A DNA stretch of 64,000 bases from Paraurantiacibacter namhicola (GTDB lineage Bacteria > Pseudomonadota > Alphaproteobacteria > Sphingomonadales > Sphingomonadaceae). Position numbers and translations under genes: made by a program. A model generated the notes under the pieces. It saw nothing but the letters and a program-made list of their open reading frames with translations. It did not search any database and was not told the DNA's origin. Of this stretch, positions 57,902 to 64,000 are shown in pieces. Each line of letters begins with the position of its first letter. Position 1 is the stretch's first letter. The stretch is from contig NZ_CP016545.1 in assembly GCF_001687545.1 (NCBI RefSeq), positions 1,783,001 through 1,847,000 of the forward strand, given 5' to 3'.

Positions 57902-59022
57902 GCGGACTGCTCAGCCGCTACGAAGCCCTCCTGGCCGCAGGCGAACTGCGACCGGACGATGAGCAGCGCGTAGCTGCCGAGCGGCTCGATCGCCTGCAAC
58001 AGGAGCTGGAGGCGCAGCGCGGCTCGGCTGGCAAGGGCGGCTTCCTCTCGCGCATGTTCCGCAAGGCGGACCGGGTGCAGGGCGTGTACATGTGGGGCGG
58101 CGTCGGGCGCGGGAAGTCCATGCTGATGGACCTGTTCGTCGAGACATTGGACATAGAGCGAAAGCGCCGCGTCCATTTCCACGCCTTCATGCTGGAAGTC
58201 GACGCGATGATCCGCGAGGCGCGCAAGAGCGAGAGCGGCGATCCCATCGGCCCGGTGGCGGAGCAGCTGGGCAAGGACATCCGCCTGCTCGCTTTCGACG
58301 AAATGGTGGTCAACAACACGGCCGACGCTGCCATCATGTCCCGCCTGTTCACCGCGCTGATCTGCGAGCAGGAGGTGACGGTGGTCACCACCAGCAACCG
58401 CCCGCCGCGCGACCTCTACAAGGATGGGCTCAACCGATCGCTGTTCCTGCCCTTCATCGACCTCGTGCAGGCGGAACTGGACGTGGTCCCGCTCAACGGC
58501 CCGACGGATTACCGCATGGACCGGCTTGGCGGCATCGACAGCTGGCACACACCGCTGGGCGATGCCGCTACGGCGCAGGTGCGCGAGGCCTTCTTCCGCC
58601 TCACCGACTACAAGCCCGAAGACGCAGAGCACGTCCCCAGCATGGAGCTGGACCTCGGCGGTGGGCGGAGCCTGCATGTGCCAAAAGCGCTCAAGGGTGT
58701 CGGCGTGTTCAGCTTCAAGCGGCTGTGCGGAGAGAACCGCGGCGCGGCGGACTACCTCGCCATCGCCCGCGCCTTCCACACGGTAATCGTGGTCGGCATT
58801 CCCATCATGGGCCCGGACATGCGCAACGAGGCGATCCGCTTCACCAAGCTGGTCGACGCGCTGTACGAAATGCGCGTGAAGCTGTTTGCGACAGCGGATG
58901 CGGAGGCCGAAGCGCTCTATCCCTCAGGCGATGGCAGTTTCGAATTTGCCCGCACGGTCAGCCGCCTGAAGGAAATGCAGAGCAAGGAATACATGGCGCT
59001 GGGCCACGGCAGCGAGGGTTGA
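57898..59022 (+). CDS. zapE: Cell division protein ZapE / AFG1-family ATPase, probable CTG start
   Basis: 374 aa. Walker [13 protein letters not shown] is at about residue 66 and Walker [12 protein letters not shown] at about 131; [16 protein letters not shown] and the arginine-rich C-terminal lid follow. The family N-terminus ([20 protein letters not shown] when started here) reads from CTG at 57898, which overlaps the sdhB TGA as CTGA. There is no ATG, GTG or TTG in frame upstream of 58054; the ATG there would remove 52 residues and start 14 codons before the P-loop. Hence a rare CTG start coupled to sdhB is preferred. Confidence 0.82.
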   Translation: MSGLLSRYEALLAAGELRPDDEQRVAAERLDRLQQELEAQRGSAGKGGFLSRMFRKADRVQGVYMWGGVGRGKSMLMDLFVETLDIERKRRVHFHAFMLEVDAMIREARKSESGDPIGPVAEQLGKDIRLLAFDEMVVNNTADAAIMSRLFTALICEQEVTVVTTSNRPPRDLYKDGLNRSLFLPFIDLVQAELDVVPLNGPTDYRMDRLGGIDSWHTPLGDAATAQVREAFFRLTDYKPEDAEHVPSMELDLGGGRSLHVPKALKGVGVFSFKRLCGENRGAADYLAIARAFHTVIVVGIPIMGPDMRNEAIRFTKLVDALYEMRVKLFATADAEAEALYPSGDGSFEFARTVSRLKEMQSKEYMALGHGSEG

Positions 59023-59024
59023 AG

Positions 59025-59089
59025 CCCGCCGATGTGACACTATCTCACATGCGTTCCGGCGGACACTGACCCGAACCCCGCCGATGTGA
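59025..59089. promoter_or_regulatory. Repeated ATGTGA operator-like region upstream of the pirin gene
   Basis: CCCGCCGATGTGA occurs at 59025-59037 and again at 59077-59089, a 13-bp direct repeat 52 bp apart. The first copy also forms an inverted repeat, ATGTGA (59032-59037) and TCACAT (59045-59050). The region is between zapE and the pirin start. A regulator-binding site is inferred; the regulator is unknown. Confidence 0.5.
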
Positions 59090-59097
59090 GAATACCC

Positions 59098-59793
59098 ATG
59101 ATCGATATCCGACCCTTCGACACCCTCGGTGCAGCCAACCACGGCTGGCTCGATGCGCGCCATCACTTCAGCTTCGCAAGCTACCACAACCCGGATCGCA
59201 TGGCCTGGGGCCGCATCCGCGTATGGAATGACGACACGATTGCCGCGAAGTCCGGCTTCCCGCCCCACCCGCACAACGACATGGAAATCGTCACCTTCGT
59301 GCGGAAGGGCGCAATCAGCCACAAGGATTCCATGGGCAATGAAGGCCGCACCGCCGCTGGCGACGTGCAGGTGATGAGCGCCGGGACCGGCGTGACGCAT
59401 GCCGAATACAACCTAGAGGACGAGGAAACCCAGCTGTTCCAGATCTGGATCCTGACGGACAAGGTCGGGGCGAAGCCGTCTTGGGACATGCGCGAATTCC
59501 CCAAGGCTTCCCGCGAAGGCGGTTTCGAGGTGCTCGCCAGCGGTGACGAGGCGGCGGATACGCTGCACATCAATGCCGATGCGCAGATCGCGGCGGCCAA
59601 GTTGGAGCAAGGCCAGAGTGCGACATGGCAGGCCGATCCGGCGCGTCACCAGTATCTGGTCGCAACCGGCGGCCGCGTGCGCGTGAACGGACAGGATGCG
59701 AACCCGCGTGACGGGATCGCCGTGACTGGAGAGGCCGCAATCACGGTAGAGGCGCTGGAAGACGCCGAACTGGTGCTGGTGGATTCGCGCTGA
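59098..59793 (+). CDS. Pirin-family bicupin protein
   Basis: 231 aa. Two cupin halves; the metal ligands of pirin are seen in PPHPHNDMEIVTFV (two His), TGVTHAEYN (His) and a Glu nearby. Pirins include quercetinase-like dioxygenases and redox-linked regulators; which applies is not clear. The ATG at 59098 is chosen over a GTG at 59086. Upstream lies the ATGTGA repeat region. Confidence 0.9.
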   Translation: MIDIRPFDTLGAANHGWLDARHHFSFASYHNPDRMAWGRIRVWNDDTIAAKSGFPPHPHNDMEIVTFVRKGAISHKDSMGNEGRTAAGDVQVMSAGTGVTHAEYNLEDEETQLFQIWILTDKVGAKPSWDMREFPKASREGGFEVLASGDEAADTLHINADAQIAAAKLEQGQSATWQADPARHQYLVATGGRVRVNGQDANPRDGIAVTGEAAITVEALEDAELVLVDSR

Positions 59794-59823
59794 CGCTCGA
59801 TCAGCCGAGGTGGCCGGCCAAGG

Positions 59824-60771
59824 TCAGGCTGCCTCGGCAACCCGCCTTTGCGCGCTGGTGAGGCGGTTCATCATCTTCAGGTCGCTTTCGGACAGCTGCA
59901 GGGCGGTATCGGCCCACAACTTCACGATCTCGCACAGCTCATCCAGCATCAGCGGATTGACGAGGCGGGCAGCACGGCGCGCGCCAACAAGGCCGGGATG
60001 GCGGCGTTCGGACTTCTTGATGAAGTCGCGGCACGCCTCCAGCCCCTCGCCCGGCTCGGCCAGTACGTGGACCAGTCCCATCTCGTACAGCTCTTCTGCC
60101 GTGTAGGTCTGATTCGAGGTGATAATGCGGTCAGCCAGTGCCGCACCGACCTTGCGCGTCAGGATTGCGTGCGCGCCCATGCCGGGGAACAGGCCGAACA
60201 GCACTTCCGGCAGGCCGAACGTCGCATCCCGTTCCGCAACGAGGTAATCGAAGGACAGAAGGGCTTCGAAACCGCCGCCCAGCGCAGCGCCCTGCACCAG
60301 TCCGATGGTCAGCATCGGCAGGTCCAGCGTCTGCATGTTCCGGTGCAGGATCTCCACACAGGCGAAGCCGTACTTCTCCAGCCCTTCGCGGTCCTGGTCG
60401 CGGATCAACTTCTGGAACAGGGCCAGGTCACCGCCGAAGCAGAAGACGCCGGGCGCCCGGCTACCAAGAACGAGGTAGCGCAGCGGCACCTTGCCCGGAC
60501 CGAAGTCCTTGGCGATCAGGCGCTGCCAGGTGTTGAAATCGTCCAGCATCGGCGGCGTGAAGCTCGGCCGCTCCGCCGGGCGCATGTAAGTCCACAGCGC
60601 TGCTCGATCATCGTCGTAGAAACAATCGAGCTCGGCCATGTTGAACAACCCTGGATCGATCGCATCGTGCAACGCGCTCTTGTGAACCAGGTTCTCTTCA
60701 TCTTGCCCGAGTGCAAAGACGGGATCGCCCCCTGTCTGCACATCTCGCAATTCACCCGTCAGTCGGTCCAT
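59824..60771 (-). CDS. rpfF: RpfF-like crotonase, probable DSF-type signal synthase
   Basis: 315 aa. It is an enoyl-CoA hydratase fold much closer to RpfF than to fatty-acid crotonases: FGGDLALFQKLIRDQDREGL, LVQGAALGGGFEALLS and GLPEVLFGLFPGMGA, and the C-terminal LWADTALQLSESDLKMMNRL, all recall Xanthomonas RpfF. The two catalytic glutamates align at Glu169 and Glu189. RpfF makes the cis-2-unsaturated DSF fatty acid quorum signal from acyl-ACP. No rpfC or rpfG is adjacent, so the receptor, if any, is elsewhere. GAGGG precedes the ATG. The gene downstream of it on the other strand is the pirin. Confidence 0.85.
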   Translation of the reverse strand: MDRLTGELRDVQTGGDPVFALGQDEENLVHKSALHDAIDPGLFNMAELDCFYDDDRAALWTYMRPAERPSFTPPMLDDFNTWQRLIAKDFGPGKVPLRYLVLGSRAPGVFCFGGDLALFQKLIRDQDREGLEKYGFACVEILHRNMQTLDLPMLTIGLVQGAALGGGFEALLSFDYLVAERDATFGLPEVLFGLFPGMGAHAILTRKVGAALADRIITSNQTYTAEELYEMGLVHVLAEPGEGLEACRDFIKKSERRHPGLVGARRAARLVNPLMLDELCEIVKLWADTALQLSESDLKMMNRLTSAQRRVAEAA

Positions 60772-60957
60772 GCCGCCCTCAATTCTGCGTCCCGTCGCGC
60801 CGAATTGTAATTATATTGCGCGACAGGAAAGAGCGTATGCGACGGCAGAGTCGATTGGCAACTTAAAGTTTTGCCATCTTGGTGCTCGGCCGGGTCCAGT
60901 TCCCGAAATGACACAGATGATAAATAGCAAGTCTTGCCAAGGGGTCGCGCGGCGTCG

Positions 60958-62856
60958 CTAGCTGTTCACACCCAGTTTCGTCAGCGATTTTTCGAGCATG
61001 ACGAGCTGCCACAGGAGCCGGGAATGATCCGCCCTTCCCGCGATGTGCGCATCGGCAATATCGCGCAGCCTGGAGCTTTCGAACCAGCCCGTCCTCGCCA
61101 ATGTCGCGCTGGTGCCGATGGCCCGTGCATCACCCGCCAGCGGCCCGCGAAGCCACTCCGCAATCGGGGTGACGAAGCCCTGTTTCGGCCGGAAGAGTAT
61201 GTCGTCCGGAAGGTATCGCTCCATTGCCTTCTTCAGCAGGTACTTGCCCTGCGTGCCCTTGATCCGCGCCCTGCGCGGCAGGCGGGCGGCAAATTCCACG
61301 AGGCGGTGGTCGAGCAAAGGCTCGCGCGCTTCCAGGCTGACCGCCATGCTGGTGCGGTCCACCTTGGTGAGGATGTCCCCGGGCATCCAGAACTTGAGGT
61401 CCGCATATTGCGCCCGGTCCAGCGCATCGCGGGCCGGTGCCTTGCCCATCAGGTCCAGCAGCGGCCTTTCGGCATGGTAATCGCCCAATTGCCGCGCGAA
61501 GTCCTGCGAATAGAGTGTTGCGCGCACTTCGGGGGCGGTCGTGGCGAGCGCGCGGGCGTAGCCTTCGTCGGCTTCCCCGGCGAGCGATAGCAGCGTGGTC
61601 TTGAAACGCAGCGGCCGCGGCGCCCAATCGGCTTTCGGATACATCCGGCCAAGCGGACCCAGCACTTTCTCACGTAGCAGCCGCGGCATCAGGCTGCGCG
61701 CGCGCGCTTCGTGCGCATGGAAGACCTGGCGGCGATAGCCAGCCATGGCCTCGTCCGCGCCGTCACCCGAAAGCGCCACCGTCACATGCTCGCGCGCCAA
61801 CTGGCACACGCGCCAGGTTGGCAGGGCGCTGGCATCGGCAAAAGGCTCGTCGAACATGCCGGCCAGCGTATCGATGGCGTCGAACTGGTCGGAAGAGACC
61901 GTGCGCGCGTGATGGTTCGTACCAAAGCGCAGCGCGACCTGCGCGGCGTAGGATGTCTCGTCCGCGCTGGCGACGTCGAAGCCGATCGAGCAGGTCGTCA
62001 CCGGATCGGGGCTGATCTCGCTCATCAGCGCGACCACGCTGGAGCTATCCACGCCGCCCGACAGGAAAGCGCCCAGCGGCACATCGGCCACCATCCGGCT
62101 TTCGACACCTTCGCGCAGGTGATGCAGCAGCTCCGCTTCCATCTCCGGCATGCGGCCGGAATGCCGCTCGGCAAAGCTGATGTCCCACCACTGCTTGGGC
62201 TGCGGCATGCCCTTGCCATGTTCCAGCAGCATGAAATGGCCGGCTGGCAGCTTGTGCACGCCCTTCAGGATGGATCGGTGATCGGGGACGTAGCCCCACG
62301 CCAGGTAGTCCTCCACAGCCAGCGGATCGACTTCGCGGCGCAGCAGCGGATGGGCCAGCAGGCCTTTCAGCTCGCTGGCAAAGGCCACGCTGCCATCGGA
62401 CAGCTCGGAAAGGAACAGCGGCTTCACGCCGAACCGGTCCCGCGCAAGGAACAGTTGGCGGCTAGCATGGTCGTACAGCGCGAAGGCGAACATGCCGTCC
62501 AGGTGCTGCAGGCAGTCAGGGCCCCATGCCTGCCACGCGGCAAGGATGACCTCCGTATCGCCATCCGTGCGGAAACTTGCGCCCAGCTGCTCCAGCTGAC
62601 GGCGCAACTCGCGGAAATTGTAGATTTCGCCGTTGAAGACGATGGTCGCCCGCCCGTCCGGCGAGTGCATCGGCTGCGGCGATCCGGCGATATCGATGAT
62701 GGACAGGCGGCGATGGCCGAGCCCGACGCCGGCCTCCACCCAGACACCCGAGCCGTCCGGGCCGCGGTGATGCAGCGCATCGGTCATGGCCTCGACCCGG
62801 CGCGAGTCGACCGGCTTGATCGTGCCGCAATGGTAAATGCCTGCTATCCCGCACAT
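60958..62856 (-). CDS. XrtA-associated asparagine synthase-like amidotransferase
   Basis: 632 aa from the ATG at 62856, so that Cys2 (MCGIAGIYHC) is the glutaminase nucleophile. The N-terminal Ntn domain is followed by an asparagine synthetase domain with the ATP loop SGGVDSSSVVALM and SGDGADEAMAGY. The size and position next to exosortase A match the amidotransferase family of XrtA/PEP-CTERM exopolysaccharide clusters. It probably amidates a sugar or peptide component. It starts 11 bp after the exosortase stop and ends in a tail with two lysines and VNS. Confidence 0.88.
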   Translation of the reverse strand: MCGIAGIYHCGTIKPVDSRRVEAMTDALHHRGPDGSGVWVEAGVGLGHRRLSIIDIAGSPQPMHSPDGRATIVFNGEIYNFRELRRQLEQLGASFRTDGDTEVILAAWQAWGPDCLQHLDGMFAFALYDHASRQLFLARDRFGVKPLFLSELSDGSVAFASELKGLLAHPLLRREVDPLAVEDYLAWGYVPDHRSILKGVHKLPAGHFMLLEHGKGMPQPKQWWDISFAERHSGRMPEMEAELLHHLREGVESRMVADVPLGAFLSGGVDSSSVVALMSEISPDPVTTCSIGFDVASADETSYAAQVALRFGTNHHARTVSSDQFDAIDTLAGMFDEPFADASALPTWRVCQLAREHVTVALSGDGADEAMAGYRRQVFHAHEARARSLMPRLLREKVLGPLGRMYPKADWAPRPLRFKTTLLSLAGEADEGYARALATTAPEVRATLYSQDFARQLGDYHAERPLLDLMGKAPARDALDRAQYADLKFWMPGDILTKVDRTSMAVSLEAREPLLDHRLVEFAARLPRRARIKGTQGKYLLKKAMERYLPDDILFRPKQGFVTPIAEWLRGPLAGDARAIGTSATLARTGWFESSRLRDIADAHIAGRADHSRLLWQLVMLEKSLTKLGVNS

Positions 62857-62867
62857 GTGGCCGGTCG

Positions 62868-64000
62868 CTAGTCGCTTTGCGCGATGCCGTCCATCCACGC
62901 TGCCAGCGGGCCGCTGTCGGCGCGGAAGCGGGCGATGGCGGCTTCGGGATCGGTCGCGTCTGTGGTTTGCGCGGACAGGATCAGCAGCATGGTGGGTTCG
63001 GACCGCAAAGCCAGCTTGTCGAGCATGTTGGCGAGCTTGAGGCGCGCATTGCTGCCCGTGATCAGATCACCGCTGCGATACCAGGTCACGGCGTAGCGGC
63101 GATTGTCGGTGTAAGCCTGCAGCCACGCGCCCGCACCGCCATCGATGGACGGCCCAGGGTGGGACCAACGCCAGGGCGTGGCTGGCGGCAGAGCGCCCTC
63201 GTTGAAGCCGCCAGCCTCGCGCCCCTCACCCTGCGAGGCATAGAGCGCGTAGAACACATCGACTTGCTCGCCGTCTGCATTGCGGTAACGGCCCAGCAGG
63301 CGATGGTCGTTGCCAGCCGCGCGGGGCTCCCACCAGACAGGCGGCTCGTACGGCACGATGTCCCATCCCTCGACTTGCGGCAGCGCGATCTGCTGCGGCA
63401 TAGGCGCAGAACGGGTCGATGCTGCCTGCGACCACGCCAGCACGCCAAGCGCCATCAGCGCGATGCCCATCAGTGCTGCCTTGCCGGGGATGGCAAGAGC
63501 CTCGGCCTTGGTAAGCGGCCGCGACGCTGAGACTTCCTGCGGGCGCACGTAGGGATCGTCCGGCCACCGCTCGAAAAACCGCCACCCGGCGCCAAGCAGG
63601 ATGACCAGCACGATTGCGAAGAAGACCCAGCCATAAAAGATGTGATCGAAACCCTCGGCGAACTCCAGCCCCTGGGACTGTGCGATGTAGATCGTGCCCC
63701 ATGCCCGGATACCATTGGCGAGGATGGGGATGATCGCTGCCATCGCCATGAAGAGCGCACGGCGCTTCCACGATGTGAAGCAGACATGCGCCACCAGCGC
63801 GCCAAGGGCGATCATGGCGATCAGGAATTTCACGCCCGAACACGCCTCTGCCACCTCGAACAGGCCCACCGGTGTATCAATGAAGACGCCCTCGATGACC
63901 GCCGGGATGCCGGATGCTTCGGTCAGCCAGATCACGATGGCGGCCGTCACCATCTGCAACGCCGGGACCAGCTCGTCACCGAATGGGACGAGAAACAGCA
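62868..64000 (-). CDS. xrtA: Exosortase A fused to EpsI domain (5' end outside the window)
   Basis: Partial: the frame continues past 64000 upstream, and the bases beyond the ATG at 63959 read LFLVPFGDELVPALQMVTAA, typical of exosortase. The active triad is present: Cys in EVAEACSGVKFLIAM, Arg in ANGIRAWGTIYI and His in DHIFYGWVFF. After a membrane helix (about 160-177 from 63959) the C-terminal 190 residues look like a periplasmic EpsI domain. XrtA sorts PEP-CTERM proteins and works with exopolysaccharide export. No PEP-CTERM substrate was found in this window. Confidence 0.88.
   Translation of the reverse strand, partial: LFLVPFGDELVPALQMVTAAIVIWLTEASGIPAVIEGVFIDTPVGLFEVAEACSGVKFLIAMIALGALVAHVCFTSWKRRALFMAMAAIIPILANGIRAWGTIYIAQSQGLEFAEGFDHIFYGWVFFAIVLVILLGAGWRFFERWPDDPYVRPQEVSASRPLTKAEALAIPGKAALMGIALMALGVLAWSQAASTRSAPMPQQIALPQVEGWDIVPYEPPVWWEPRAAGNDHRLLGRYRNADGEQVDVFYALYASQGEGREAGGFNEGALPPATPWRWSHPGPSIDGGAGAWLQAYTDNRRYAVTWYRSGDLITGSNARLKLANMLDKLALRSEPTMLLILSAQTTDATDPEAAIARFRADSGPLAAWMDGIAQSD

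Noticed and set aside
58054-58056. ATG at 58054 as the zapE start
   Set aside because: It would cut 52 residues of conserved-looking N-terminus and leave only 14 codons before the P-loop.

Overview
The window is GC-rich, densely packed alphaproteobacterial chromosome. The set moeA-lexA, gltX-gltA, a 14-gene nuo operon followed by birA-coaX-rnj, prfB next to a class A penicillin-binding protein, sdhB followed by zapE, and an XrtA exosortase with its amidotransferase points to Sphingomonadales, most likely Erythrobacteraceae. This is an inference from gene order and protein similarity recalled by eye; no search was run. I saw no rRNA, tRNA, CRISPR array, insertion sequence or prophage.

Layout. 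1-13 kb: 3' end of moeA, lexA behind a perfect SOS box, comEC, gltX, gltA, then a signalling and envelope block holding a histidine-kinase-like protein and an Hpt-like protein that both lack the phosphorylatable histidine, plus a long coiled-coil membrane protein. 13-36 kb: one very long minus-strand operon, nuoABCDEFGHIJKLMN-birA-coaX-rnj-DUF1467. Most junctions in it are 1-nt or 4-nt start/stop overlaps. Nine genes that are not complex I subunits are woven into it: a lipoprotein between nuoC and nuoD, an exported protein between nuoD and nuoE, two tiny membrane proteins (56 and 45 aa) between nuoE and nuoF, four paralogous exported cysteine-pair proteins between nuoF and nuoG, and a tiny glycine-rich membrane protein (57 aa) between nuoG and nuoH. 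36-43 kb: aldehyde dehydrogenase, thiolase, a small lipoprotein with a clear terminator, an SH3-like exported protein, an atypical ammonium transporter, and a nitronate monooxygenase-like enzyme.

42-52 kb: the minus-strand run amiC, PBP1A, peroxiredoxin, prfB, lipoprotein methyltransferase, nitronate monooxygenase; opposite it is rne, with a long leader and a strong terminator. 52-57 kb: a small surface-polysaccharide cluster (NTP transferase, flippase, CDP-glycerol-type transferase, GT2 glycosyltransferase, HAD phosphatase). 57-64 kb: sdhB-zapE (zapE probably starts at CTG), a pirin behind repeated ATGTGA motifs, a homologue of the DSF quorum-signal synthase RpfF, and the asparagine-synthase-like amidotransferase and fused XrtA-EpsI exosortase of a PEP-CTERM/exopolysaccharide system, the last running off the window.

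The best candidate for an undescribed system is the set of accessory genes embedded in the nuo operon, above all the four cysteine-pair paralogues and the three translationally coupled micro-membrane proteins. Next are the RpfF homologue and the paired His-less phosphorelay proteins.
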